A stretch of 64,000 bases of DNA from Euonymus europaeus (taxonomy: Eukaryota; Streptophyta; Magnoliopsida; Celastrales; Celastraceae), in NCBI GenBank assembly GCA_963580455.1, contig OY756964.1, positions 22,728,001 through 22,792,000 on the forward strand, given 5' to 3'. The notes under the pieces are model-generated. The model was not told where the DNA came from, did no database searches, and saw only the letters and a list, made by a program, of their open reading frames with translations. The translations under genes were made by a program, and so were the position numbers. This document shows positions 1-11,273 of this stretch, piece by piece (within the stretch, counting starts at the first letter, position 1; each line of letters starts with the position of its first letter).

Positions 1-1291
1 GATCTAACCTCGGTAAGCTTATTCCTCAGTTGCTGTGCAATATCATATTGCTCCATATTCAGAGCATACTGCAACGCCATAAAACCCAACCAAGTAAAGG
101 TCATTAGCAGAAAGCATTGCATGCTGACATATTTTAACATGTCTAAAACTCAATAATGTATAGCACATATAAAAGTATGGTGCAACCTGTACTCGAGTTG
201 CCAAATCTAATTGGAAGAAAAATACCAATATATCCTCATTAGCACTCTCACTACGTTCAATACTTGCATCCAACCGCACGTCACCCCCCTTATTAAAAAA
301 CCATCCAGCTTGTGCTCTCAAATCTCTTTGTCTCAATATAATGGGATTACCCATTAAGTATAAACCCATCACGCAATGATTCCAGGGGTACTGTTTATCA
401 ATCCCAGAGGCAATATGAGATTTATGATTATCCAATAGTTTGGAATGCCTTCTCCATAAGTAAGTTGACCCATGAGCCCAGCTGTTTCCAGAAGTTGTGA
501 GAATGCTCGAATACAGACTTGGCACCATTTCAAAAGGTTACTGAAATCTCCTTTAACGGTTCAAAATACAACTTTCTTCCAGATTGTTGTTTACCAAGAC
601 CTGCATCACTAGATGATAACAATTGCGAGTCAATTTTCAGCGGAAAAGATAACCTAACAATATTACATTATAATTCCACTTAGAACATCTCTTATCAAAT
701 CACCTAACAATTAGCAATAAGTGCGTATCAATTACTATTCAGGGGAAGCCAACGTGTGAAGAAATCATCATTCACTCTATGGTTGAAATTCAAGTTATAA
801 ATAGGGAAAAAAACAAATTTAAAATCATGCACTCAAATATGATTGGTTAAAATTTCAAAACCCTTTTCCTCTACTTTTCTTTCTAAAGAAAAGGAGAGAA
901 AAACCGAAATTTACCGTCAAGGATCCAAAACCCCTTTCCTCAACTCCAGCGCTCATTCTAGGTGACGGAAACCTGAGGTCAAGCAATTGTGCGTCCTTGG
1001 GTGCATGGAATTGTACACGCAATATAACACAGTCTAAGATTTCCCAGTTACGTAAAATATGGTATGTGATACTACTACATTTTCTCAGAGACCAAACAGA
1101 AATTTCAAAAACTCCCTCAAAAACTAACTAAAATATACCCCATATGGACAAACACACACAAACAGCCATGGATTGTGTACTCACATAAACGATTTAACGG
1201 GGGAGCCTACCAGAGAGTTGCCGAGGAAGAAGAGCAGAAATCTCGTCCTCACAGATAATAGATTGGGCATAAACAAATGACACCAGATTGT
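1..1291. repeat. Left copy of a near-identical 1.29-kb duplicated segment
   Basis: Bases 1-1291 match 31918-33208 at a constant offset of 31917. I found one mismatch: T at 768 against G at 32685. Similarity stops after the shared ...caccagattgt; the two copies then diverge completely. The segment carries ClpF exons 1-2, part of intron 2 and about 760 bp upstream of the start codon. The copy begins at the window edge, so its true left limit is unknown. Near-identity across noncoding DNA means either a very recent duplication or an assembly duplicate. Confidence 0.97.
9..528 (-). CDS. ClpF-like Clp protease adaptor, partial second copy (exons 1-2 only)
   Basis: Exon 1 is 187-528 (start codon at 526-528) and exon 2 is 9-68, equal base for base to exons 1-2 of the complete gene at 28495-32445. 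The encoded 134 residues include the putative plastid transit peptide, the conserved SERSESANEDI-like stretch (here IERSESANEDI) and the start of the UVR-type helical region. The gene would continue to the left of the window, so whether exons 3-8 exist in this copy cannot be seen. If they do not, this is a 5' gene fragment with its promoter; if they do, it is a second full gene or an assembly duplicate. Confidence 0.8.
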
Positions 1292-1447
1292 ACTCCAAGA
1301 ACGATATCATATAAATTTAGTCTTTAGACATCCGACATTGATATAAACTAAGGTCGTCATACTCGTGTACATACTACACAAAAATTTCTCATTCGATGAC
1401 AAAATAAATTATACCAAAATTCAGTGTGCGATCATAAGGAATACTAA

Positions 1448-2012
1448 GAGTGTGTTTGGTTAGTGTTTTGAAAACCGTTTTCTTTTTTGAAAAATTAAAT
1501 GATTGCTTAAAATTCATTTGGCTAACTGTTTTGAGTATTTATTTTTAAAAACAGTTTTCATTTTTCAGTTTTTAAAAACTAGAAAACCAAAACAACATTT
1601 TATTGTTTTGTACGATTTTCAAGTGGCATAATTTTAATTAAGATGAATTTATTTTATTTATTTTTCTCTCTCTTCTCTCACTCCCAATGGATTAACTCCT
1701 CTCTCCACCGGCATCATCGTCCGGCCACCGGAAGGCCTTGCTCCGGTGTTGACCCAAAATCACCTTCATTTTGACCCAATCGATGAATTTGAATTTGATT
1801 TTAATAAATTTGAGTTTTATTTGGATCAATTTAAATTTCATTTGACTAAATTTTAATTTTAATTTCATGTTTTTCAGTTTCCGAAAACAAAGTCAAATAT
1901 CACCAACCAAATGAATTTCTTAACAGTTTTTTTTTTCTAAAAAATGTTTCTAAAAACTATACTCAAAATCGTTTTTAAAAACTAAAAAAAAAAAAAATAT
2001 TCAAACACACTC
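1448..2012. mobile_element. Tourist-like (PIF/Harbinger-type) MITE
   Basis: The ends form a short inverted repeat, GAGTGTGTTTG at 1448 and CAAACACACTC ending at 2012. They are flanked by the direct repeat TAA at 1445-1447 and 2013-2015, the target typical of PIF/Harbinger elements. The element is about 565 bp, AT-rich, with no transposase. It sits exactly at the 3' end of the glycosyltransferase pseudogene: that gene's terminal TAG (2012-2014 on the minus strand) overlaps the right target duplication. Confidence 0.7.
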
Positions 2013-3239
2013 TAACCTTCCTTGTCAAACAATATCTTGACCTTTTCATAAGCCTCCTCTAAGTGTCTCCGAAATCTAACCAAATCAATTTTGACATTCT
2101 GGGTCTTCAATTATATCTTCATTTTACTAAAATCTCCTCTTGTATAAGCCTTAGGGTCCTTTAACACCAACTCATCAGGCCCAAAAATCTTGGACAAGCT
2201 ACTCTCATTCGCAGTAATCTTATAGTTAATGTACTCCAATCCCATCTCTCTGGCTGGATCTTCAAAATATGCACGAGACAGCCAGTCTGTGTAAATCGGC
2301 ACCACCTGCAACAACACTGAGCCTGGCCTGAGGAACAGCAAATGTGTCAACGCAGCACCATGAACACCCAACATCGCATGGCTTCCATGGATTAGCCTGA
2401 ATGACTCCACCAGTGAAGTTTCTCTGTTTGGCTCGAAGCTCACCACTTCAAATCCCACATCGGTGGCTGCGTTTTTCACTTGTTCCATGTTTAAAATCAC
2501 ACGCCCAACATTACCTCTTCGGCTGACCAAGCAAGCCGTGGTCATGGAATTTTGACATTCTGGGTCAACGTGAAGTCGACATTCTGGTATATTTGTTCTA
2601 TGAAGAGACGGAAGTCAACTAGTGTTTTAGGTGGGTCCATTTTCATGGGCCCGTATTTTATCAGCCCTACGATCACTGATGGGAAACAGTGCGTGGAGAT
2701 CTCACGGTCTATGTTTACAATGCGGTGGCGAGTGAAGTGTGGGAGCCACTCCTTGTACTTGGGGGCCCACCAATCTTTAAACTCTGCAATAGCGAGGACG
2801 ACATCACGGTCGGGGAATAGGGAATTGAAGGTGATGAAGAGGGGAATAAGGCCGTCGTTGAAATCGTGGAAGAAGTTTCCTGTGTATCCGCCCGTACTGA
2901 ATACCAGAGCTGGACTCTCGTGTGTGACGTCGCACGTAAAATCTGATGGAGCTGAGGAGAGCGTGATTTCTCTGACGTTGCTCGTTTGTCCCTTTTACGA
3001 GGGTAGGGACGAGTTTTCACGGTTGAGTTTTGTTGAGCTGAGCTGGTGGAGCCCATTGTGAAGAACGTAGCACTAGTGGGATCCAAAAGCGTCTGAGAAC
3101 CAATTGTGCACAAATCGTAATCGAGATTAGAGCCGCTGCATGTGATTGCTTTTGTAGGTCCGGACACATCGTAATTCAATCTCCAGAGTCCTAGTCCTGT
3201 TGTGTTAGATTTATATGAAACAACAATGTGTGAATCCAA
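2012..3239 (-). pseudogene. Family 61 glycosyltransferase pseudogene
   Basis: Three minus-strand frames together give a GT61 catalytic domain of the plant O-GlcNAc-transferase-like / xylan xylosyl- and arabinosyltransferase type. Seen in order are a PYPRK-type segment near 3020, GGYTGNFFHDFNDG near 2890, a segment ending TRHRIVNIDREISTHCFP, then SRRGNVGRV, MLGVHGAALTHLLFL and an NVKIDLVRFR tail. Functional relatives are Golgi type II membrane enzymes acting on cell-wall xylan. Lesions: a frameshift near 2980-2990, a second near 2545 and an in-frame TAA at 2111-2113, after which the same frame runs on to TAG at 2012-2014. The N-terminal membrane anchor is missing: upstream of 3239 the sequence enters an unrelated repeat. 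Several independent breaks make an error-only explanation unlikely. Confidence 0.85.
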
Positions 3240-3252
3240 AAATCAAATATAT

Positions 3253-3800
3253 ACATACATACATATATATATACGAATTTGCTCCTATACAGACTTAAAT
3301 TACGGACCTAAAATGCGGACCTACATTCTCCACCGTCCGATCAGATCTATGGTGTACAAGTATTTCGTCTTATTCCTTCATGGAAACCATTTCTTCTTCT
3401 TGTTCTCTCTGCCTGTGTCTCAGCTTCCTCCCAGCAGCGGCTCTCTCCTCCCTCTACTGCGTCGTGTCTCGTCCCACAGGATCGTCTCTCCTCCAGCGTC
3501 CGAGCTCCTCCCTCCATCTCGCGTCGCCCGTATGAAGCCTTCGCGCGTCCCTCCATCTCGCGTCCAGCGTTAGAAGTCTTCGCGCGTCCCTCCATCTCGC
3601 GTCCAGCAGCCAGCGTTACAGCTCATCTCCTCCACCTCCGATGACCATGAATCGCGACCCACCCAGCAGATTCTCGACACACCAGAGAACTCGCGACCTC
3701 CGCATAGTTGACCCTAACCCACCTCCGATGACCATGAATCTCGACCCACCAGATATGAAGATCAATCTCTGTCTTCAAGATCAATCTCGGTCAATTATCA
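3253..3800 (+). repeat. Copy 1 of an uncharacterised repeat with GC-rich short tandem units
   Basis: After a TA/CATA-rich run, the stretch from about 3278 (gaatttgctcctatacag) resembles the stretch from 63664 (caattttgctcacctacgg), including shared acggacct and gtccgat words. Both are followed by an unusually GC-rich, CT-rich tract. Here that tract repeats cctccatctcgcgtc three times at about 40-bp spacing (3509-3603) and a cacctccgatgaccatgaat unit twice (3630s and 3720s). This looks like the 5' part of a transposable element or of a transposon-borne transcript. No transposase is visible and I could not find its right end. Confidence 0.5.
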
Positions 3801-6015
3801 ACTTATGGTGAAATTGTGGGTGTCGGAAATTTAGGTAAGCAAAAGTCAAGATTATTTTTGTTTCTGCAAAAAATAACGGATTGATGACGATTTTGGGATG
3901 GTTGAAATTGATGAAAGTGTTGGGGTTATTTTACTGCTTGAATGTGAGGATGAATTAGGGGTTGTTTTACACCTTGGATGTGAGGAATATTTTGGGGTTG
4001 TATTTCTTCTTGATCACAGTTCAGTCAACTCCAAGAAGGGGTGGGAGGAAGAAGCAGGTAATTCTCGTTACTTAATGAAACAATGCATGAATTCTAAAGC
4101 TTTTGAAGAGAGAATGATTCCCTCTTTTTTTTTTGCTGCAGAATTTGTCCAAATTCAGTGTGTAATCCCAGTTGTTACGTTAGAATATGGCTGGAAGTCG
4201 GTTACTTATTTGGTCACAAGTTGTCTTTGGCTCTATCTCTTCCAACTTGACTGCATTTTTTTTGGACTGGTCATCATCAACTGTGTGAGAGATGAAAGGC
4301 CCCTGGTGCCTCTTTGTAATACCTCTGTTTTGGAGACTTATTTTCAATATTCTTAGCCATTTATTCTCAGATTCATCTGTGTGAAAATAATGTGTCTCAT
4401 GTATGGAGGTGGATTGATTTATGTACACATTTAATCTATATTGCTACTTCCTGGATCTCTAGCTAATCTGGAAATTTTTTGACAGACTTATTTCTATCAT
4501 CTACAACAACAAAAGCCTCATGTTCAGATTTCTCATTACAATTTAGATTCTAATCAGAACATAAAATGAGTCTCCCAATCCAAAATTAATAACAACAAGA
4601 AGTCCATCAAAAAAAAACTATGCTTCATGAATAACAACAAGAGGTTTAAGTAGTGAGTTACAAGGACCAGCAATAAGCAGAACCATGAATTACCCAAAAG
4701 GAAAAACCATTACAGCAATTCTTCATCAATTTCAAGCAGTACAATCATCAAGCAGTATAAAATCTGAAACAACTCCAGCAACTCCATCAACACAGCATCA
4801 TTGAGTGGACTCATTCCTACACTTGGAAAAAAACATAGTAAGCATCCCAAACAAATAAATGAAAAAAATGCAAGATGACCATTTCATACTTACATAGTTT
4901 TAAGGAATGATTTTGTGAGGCTGCAGCAGAATAAATTCAAAAGAATACATCAAATGGAATGATTTAAAACAAAAATTAACAAGCCATCAATATCAATCCA
5001 CAGCAAACAAATGCTCAAAATTAACAACCTCAAATGAAAAATCCCATTTCAATCCACAGAACCCAAATCATATGTAGGACTCTGTGGAAACCAATAGAAA
5101 AACTTTCAAAATGGGTTAACCCCTAACCATAAACAAAAATATTTTTTTGAAACAAACGAACCACTAATTCAGTACTAAAAAAAATATAGGAATAATATTT
5201 AATTTGAGTTTAATTTTTGATACAATTAGTACTTTATAGGTAGCATTGTAATAAATATAAGGATAATTTAAGATATTCTGTCTTTGATTCATGATACCTT
5301 GTAAATGTGACTGCATTTCAAAGACATATGGTTTGGACCAAAAGGCGAATTTGTGAAATTAATGAAGATTGCATTAATCAAATGATTGTGCGCTTCTTCG
5401 TGTAACTTTCTTAATTTTACAAATCTTGACGCTTGCAGTTGGAGCTAACCTTAGTATTTTCAACTCAATTCGACACCGTTAATAATTACCTTAATTATCA
5501 TTGCATTCCAATTTACCTTGCCCATCAAAAGAGCCATCCGAGTTTCACTCACAAGTATGGGTCATTATTCAGCTGCAATAAATTATGTGTCTGCTGGGTT
5601 TCCGAATGATTTCCACCATTGTCATGGCGGTAGGGTGACAGCTAAATCAAACAACCTGTTAATCATCTTAACAAAATATGGGAGGGTTTAATTTCTAATT
5701 ACTTCGATCGTACGTGACAAGTATGTCAACTATTTTATCTCTTGATTTAAAGAAAGAAGCAATCAAGCAATCATCTTAGCAAGCATGTCAATTCAATATA
5801 TCATATTATAAACTAAAAACTCTTTAATTATATTTTTTTCAAAACAAGATAATTATGATATTCATCACTTGATATATATAATCGATCAAAGCAATCAACA
5901 AACAAAAGATCGATCATCCGAGTCTGAGTATTATATATGGCCTCATATATTTGTTTATTTATAGTAAACATACAACATATATTGAGTTGCATGGTCACAC
6001 TCATCATCATCATCA

Positions 6016-6050
<35 letters not shown>

Positions 6051-6270
6051 CAGGGATAAAGCTTCCTGTATGCGGACCTTAGAGTCAAACCCGATATTGT
6101 AGAGCTAGCTTTATTTTTATCTGGATGTGGTTTGATTTTGCTGAAGTGGAAAATCAAAATGTTTAAGTAGTCTTTTAAGTCATGTATTTCTCATTTGTTT
6201 TGTACCCTCTCCCACCTGTTGGTGGCTCGTGCTTATTTTAGCACCTTTGTTCTGTCTTCAGCGATGCAGT
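3801..6270. other. Intergenic stretch, no supportable gene
   Basis: AT-rich DNA with only short, unconvincing open frames. The longest (3898-4356, plus strand) has no recognisable domain and low-complexity composition. A microsatellite at 6001-6050 is listed separately. I see no RNA gene. Confidence 0.6.
6001..6050. repeat. Compound (ATC)n/(ATT)n microsatellite
   Basis: About six TCA/ATC triplets run directly into about ten ATT triplets, giving a pure trinucleotide tract of roughly 50 bp. It lies just downstream of the neprosin pseudogene. Confidence 0.95.
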
Positions 6271-6550
6271 TCAATATAATGACAGGTCTTTGACCTTTTT
6301 AAAAAAAAAAAAAAAAAGAATATATCCTGGCCCCCCATAATAGAAGCCAGGAATAGTGCCATTGTCACGGACACCAAGAGGGTGGAACTCAATGTCGTAC
6401 AATCGAGGTTCGGTCACTATTTGTTCAAGATGATTGCCATCGGGAGAAGTCCAAGCAGTATGTACATTTATCTTTAACTCATCCAAGTAACTTGCTTTTG
6501 CCTTTTGCATAACCCTCTCTAGAAAAGTGTCCAGAACCCATTGGGATTGG

Positions 6551-6947
6551 CGTAGGCATATTCACAATGGTTACACATCTAATGGCCCAACAATTTTGTT
6601 TTTGGGTCCCACATATATTTCACAAAAACACAACTCTCAATACAATCAAATCAGCATAACACATATTTCAATACTATCACATCATCAAAACACATATCCC
6701 AATACAAAATCATTATCCAACCCAACTATTTTCCTATCCTTCCTACTATCCCCATCAAATTTACACCAAAATTAAGGCTGGGTCCCACCTTTATTACAAA
6801 AAGTCAAGCCACATCATCATCCACATCACCAAAATACATATCTCAATACAACCACATCAACAAAACACATTTTTCAATACAGCCACATCAGCAAAATACA
6901 TTAACTTTGTTGGCCCATTAACTTGACACCATTGCAAGTGCCTTACG
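6551..6947. mobile_element. Non-autonomous inverted-repeat element inserted in neprosin exon 5
   Basis: The ends are imperfect inverted repeats of about 40 bp: cgtaggca...caatgg...aatggcccaacaa on the left, with the matching complement ending tgccttacg on the right. The interior repeats the words cacatca and caaaacacat with ctcaatac. It splits the coding frame that is continuous in the paralogue at 20799-21176, so this copy is the filled site and the paralogue the empty one. A related, more decayed copy lies at 51395-51775. I could not define a clean target duplication. Confidence 0.65.
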
Positions 6948-8144
6948 ACACCACCCCATTCAACATGAGTGCCTCCATTTTCCAAAAATGTAAATAAATC
7001 ACTTTTCCAATAACCCACCTTTCTATCATTGACTTGAAGCCACCAATGTTCCGAACTGGGATTCTTATTATTCAAAAGTAAAATAATTGCATTAATCATT
7101 TTACTGTTTTATATAAAAAAAATTATTTAAAACATAATTTATTTATTTAATTACCTGCCAGATTCTCACGGTCATATCAATTTGCTCACCATCATAAGAT
7201 GATACTCTATCAATTGTACTTCCTGGGCTTGAACCTTGACCGTACAACTTAAATCCCTGACATCCACGATTGTAGCATATTGTTTCACAAGAATCATTCT
7301 TTATATGAGAATACAAAAATTAAGTTAACATCTACAAATAAAATTTTAATATACTTGACAATTACAATATCATTTCGTCGATCGAACTATATCGAGTGAA
7401 AAATTGAACACGAAGTTGAAGCATGAACTTACAGTGTAAGAAACAAAAAATTTAGTCCCTTGATCCTTATCATAATGCCAAGGATATACCTAATTTGAAG
7501 AGGATGAAATATATTAGAACTTTTTGCTAGATAACTCATGGTAATAGAATAAATTAATTTATGATGATTAAGGCAAAAAAAAAAAAAAAAAAAACTAACA
7601 TGTCATCCAGCTTCAATGGCCTCAAACTTCTCAGTCTCGGCTGAATTTGATATGATACGAATATGAGCCTTGCTATATCCAATGTTATCCTTCTCGATCG
7701 ACGGCTGCCATAGATTCATACGTGCCTCTGCCCCAAATACCATTTCTTCTGCTTTATAAACGACGAGTGCACCTATAACCATATATGCAAAATTGAAATA
7801 GTTTAAATATCATTTAAGTAATATTTCTAAATTTTATTTGCTCTCATTGATGTTGGTCGGCCTACTGGAAATAATTTTTTTTAGTGCTTCTTTTTAATCG
7901 ATCTTTTTGTATTTTTGCAATTATGTAGGCACGTATATTTCTAAGTAATATTGAGACACAAAAAAATTATAGATGAAAAAAGGGAGAGTAACCAGACGTT
8001 AGCTTATTAGTATTTTTACTCTTGTGTTTACTTCTCTAATGCATAAATTTGGTGATTACTTAAAGAAGGTTGATAAAATAAAAATAAAAAATAGTAGCTT
8101 TTTACAGTAAATGATATCTCCATTTGAGTTTTTTCTATATTAAT

Positions 8145-8236
8145 TTTTTTTGAATAAGGAGAAGGGTGCGGGGTTCGAACTTGGTGTTCGAGATTATATA
8201 CGATCCAGCTCGTCGACTGAGCTACTTAGGATTTGT
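8145..8236 (-). mobile_element. tRNA-derived SINE in intron 1 of the neprosin pseudogene
   Basis: On the minus strand it reads AGTAGCTCAGTCGACGAGC, an RNA polymerase III A-box, and AGTTCGAACCCCGCACC, a B-box, about 35 bp apart, then a short A tail. It is flanked by a 19-bp target duplication, 8126-8144 and 8237-8255, differing at one base. The paralogous introns (about 22190-22220 and 23600-23630) carry the target once, with no insertion. Confidence 0.8.
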
Positions 8237-8451
8237 GAGTTTTTTCTACATTAATGCTCAAGCTTTTCAACTAATTATTGCCATCGAATTTTAAAATAAA
8301 AAAACAAGAGATGGAGAACACTAATTGCCTTTGTGGTAATCGAATAGTTGATCATTTTTACTGCAATAGGTATATCGTGATGATTTAGAGCTGAAATCAA
8401 AGCATTTGTAGGAAGGAAGAATGCCAACAAAGAAAAAATCACGAACCTCAT

Positions 8452-8745
8452 TGCTTGCATGCAGTATCATGAAATCAGAGATAAATGATGAAGGTGAGTA
8501 TAATTAACGATGATTATATTATCTATATATAGAGTTTTTGAAACCAAACAAAGTTAAAAGAGTTGCGTAGGAAAAATAATTGTTGGACAAAAATACAAAC
8601 TTAGAACTTAGAATACATCTGCATATGATGGTTAACATTGATTACATATATTGGGATCTAAAATCGGTTGGCTGGCCTTCAACATTGTTTACAACTACTG
8701 GAATCGAATGTCGATTGGCTGGCCCTCAACATATTAATAAATTTC
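8452..8745 (-). repeat. Upstream (promoter) unit of neprosin copy 1
   Basis: Directly upstream of the copy 1 start codon lies AT-rich DNA shared by all members of the cluster: gagtataattaac, a tatatatag run, a caaaccaa...gttaa segment, then wording like tgtcgattggctgg. It is homologous to 22401-22965 and 23804-24375. A TATA-like run near 8525 lies about 75 bp from the ATG, compatible with a core promoter. Confidence 0.7.
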
Positions 8746-9924
8746 TTTGGAAAATCTAGTGAAGGTCGACTGTCGAACAATATAAATTATTCTCTTCGTC
8801 CTGTAAAGATAATCCTACTTTCTTTATTTATACGTCCCAAATTATAGTATAATTTCACTTTTTAGAATTAGTTGATTAATTAGTTTCCTAAAAGAGTCTT
8901 ATTTAATTTTGCTTCGTCATCTTACAAATTAACATTTTCATCTTCTATGAATGATAAACAAAAAATATTCATTAATTAAGGGTATATTATAAAGTATATA
9001 AGTGAAATTTAATGTTCTCATTGTATTAATAAGATTCTTTTATTAAAAAATATTGAAATTTTATATTTTACATTAAAATTTAGAGAAAATAATCAAAGAA
9101 ATATAAGGAAAAAAAATCAACTTAATATATTTTAATGATCAAAACGACTCATTGAGTGAGTTTTGCAACAAAGCCCATTAATGTTCAAGCAGAAAGAGCC
9201 CAATGTCTATATGGGCTCAAGGAATAAACCGATTCTATTTGTAATGATGTAGTTGGATAAGAATTGGGGGATTTGAAATCTCAATCGCAGGATCAGGATC
9301 AGAATTGGGGGATTTTTTTGACAAATGTTTATTAGCTGATTTTTTTTTTTTAAAAAAAGAGTAAATTGGGGGCAGTGTGCATCTGCCACTGATTTTATTT
9401 GATGTAAATAATTCTAAACTAGCTAGAAATTAGGCTATGCTTTTCACGAATTTTGTAGAAAAAATAAACAAATAACCTCATAGTTTCAGGCTCCTTTTAC
9501 TAAAGAACTGTATTGAACTTTTATATATTTTATATGAAAAATTGAGAGAAGATAAGTAAAGAAATATCAGGAAAAAAATTTGATTAATGCTCAAACGCTA
9601 CTTGTCGTAGTGAGACACCTAAAAATTGTAGACCAATCGTGATTGTGTTAATTAGAATCCCGTTATATATGTACTAGTTGTATACCCGCACTTCGCGCGA
9701 CATGTATTTGTATGTATATTACTTGTATTGCAGCTCTCTCTCTTTTTTGAAACTAAACTTTATTGAATCAAGGAGGGTCAAGTTCAGCATAATACAGAGA
9801 GTTAATGGAGTTAGGAACCTCCTCATAAAACACAATTACATCCCCGACCTAATAGCGTGGACAGTCTCAAGAGCATCAACAGTTGATAGAGCTTATGTTA
9901 GAGCTCTATCAAACAACCCTGCGT
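8746..9924. other. Intergenic stretch, no supportable gene
   Basis: AT-rich sequence with no coding frame of note and no recognisable transposon ends. Confidence 0.55.
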
Positions 9925-10345
9925 TAATTTACATCTATGATGGGGTGACAATTGCTGCTACTATTGATATCTAATGTCGGTTGGTTGGACTTAGTAGCTA
10001 ACTTCTTTTCAAGATCTTTGCCAAGGTTGAATAGGAGTTGGCCGTCGAACAAATTGGATAATAAATTGTGGAGTTGGTGCTGAATTAGGGCTCGACATCA
10101 AGCTGAACTGATCGTGCCTTGCACAAAAACATTTGGGCCGAAGCCCGGATTGACCATTCAAGCTTTGGGTCGGGCATGAAATAAAAATGATAGCCCAGGC
10201 CTATGACCGAGCCATTGTTCCCGTGTAATGTGTGTCAAGTCTCTCTGTAGATGGTCACAAAGCCAAACATGGCTTTTGACTTTTGAGCTTCATTTATTAA
10301 CATGATTGGCCCACCGTCGTATTTTCTTTCTATTTTATCGATTCT
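9925..10345. repeat. Orphan copy of the neprosin upstream unit (a)
   Basis: From acatctatgatggggtgacaa to caaagccaaacatggc this matches 22590-22960 and 24000-24350 (upstream DNA of copies 2 and 3). No neprosin coding exon follows. It indicates a former array member whose gene has been lost or displaced. Confidence 0.75.
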
Positions 10346-10960
10346 CATGCAATGATTGAGTCCGTCTGAAAAAAATAATTTATTTAGCAAATATATTTAT
10401 ACTTTCTTCAACTCTGTGTCTAGGTCAGCTGTCCCCGTCCGACATCTATTTACATCTGTGATTCTCCAGGGCCAGCCATAACCGACGTCTGTGATTCTCC
10501 AATCTCCACTCTCCACTTCTCGGCTTCTCCAGAGTCCATGCTCCACTGCTCCAGCCATCCAGCGTCTTAGTTTCTTCCGATCTTCAACTCTCTGTCTCGA
10601 GGATCAGGTAATGCCCTCACTTATTTCGAAATACTGGCTTGAAAGTTGAATCTGATAATTTGGTGTTTATTTCGCCTTGCTTGAAAATTGAATCTGATAA
10701 TTAGGTGCTCATAGCTCATTAGATAAATTCCTGATGTTTTATTTGTATTAGAATTTCGAATCTGATAATTAGGTGCTCGATCATTAGCTGTAACTCTGTA
10801 ACAATCTCGATGATTAGTCATTACTGTTTATAGCTGATAATGCCTGACAATGGTGAGATACTGAGATCAGAGAAGGGAGTGTTTTTAGCTTTGGTTTTTA
10901 ATTGTTTTGAGCTTTGGTTTAATCACATCTGTCAGTCTAATCTCCCTCCTAGTATGATTC
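10346..10960. other. Stretch with a leader-like CT-rich tract and short degenerate repeats
   Basis: A CT-rich tract at 10430-10608 ends in a donor-like ggatcag|gtaatg, which could be a 5' untranslated exon on the plus strand. From 10640 to 10790 the word gaatctgataat(t)aggtgctc recurs about three times. No coding frame follows before the retrotransposon. Confidence 0.4.
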
Positions 10961-11219
10961 TGTTAAGTCTTTTGTTTATTAGTGTGTTCAGTTGTTTATT
11001 CAGGGTATTTTAGTCTTTTCTTGTTGGGATTATTTATGGCTGCTGCTGCAGTATTGTAGGCATGTTTTGGAATATATGAAAACCCTAATCTCCTTGCCGC
11101 TATATTCTTCCTCTCTGCCTTCTTCTTTGCTTCTCTAATTCTCATCCTTTCTTCTCTCTATTATCTTGTTTCCCCCTTCCAGGTTAACTATTCACAGCAG
11201 GGCTGTTCTGGTCCTGACA
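10961..11219 (+). repeat. 5' LTR of the chromovirus
   Basis: Starts tgttaagtctt and ends ggtcctgaca. It is 259 bp and differs from the 3' LTR at four positions, all substitutions. Confidence 0.95.
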
Positions 11220-11222
11220 GAT

Positions 11223-11235
11223 TGGTATCAGAGGC
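11223..11235 (+). other. Primer-binding site (initiator-Met tRNA)
   Basis: tggtatcagagg, three bases inside the 5' LTR, is complementary to the 3' end of plant initiator methionine tRNA, the usual primer for this group. Confidence 0.85.
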
Positions 11236-11273
11236 TCGGTCTCTCCACTTTCCTTTTATATTTCGATCTCTTT

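Larger units (their letters stand above)
6271..8451 (-). pseudogene. Neprosin-like protease pseudogene (copy 1)
   Basis: Five exons align with the intact copy at 20799-22400: 8329-8451 (signal peptide), 7600-7772, 7433-7489, 7155-7298 and 6271-7063. Neprosin-family blocks are clear (ARMNLWQPSI, VYPWHYDKDQ, IDRVSSYDGEQID, GYWKSDLFTFL, GGTHVEWGG, GFYYGGPG). Lesions: TGA at 7603-7605 replaces the Trp codon present in copy 2; a 397-bp MITE interrupts exon 5 at 6551-6947; a 7-bp tandem duplication near 6490-6510 shifts the frame; the intron 1 donor is GC rather than GT. Exon 5 runs into a poly-T tract near 6300. A SINE also sits in intron 1. It cannot make a complete protease. Confidence 0.88.

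Noticed and set aside
3898..4356. 152-codon plus-strand frame
   Set aside because: Composition is repetitive and hydrophobic, with no recognisable motif; it lies downstream of a repeat.
6001..6050. CRISPR-like or regulatory array
   Set aside because: A pure trinucleotide microsatellite in a plant nuclear genome.
8145..8236. Functional tRNA gene
   Set aside because: The A- and B-boxes are present but the 19-bp target duplication and A tail show a SINE; the cloverleaf does not close.
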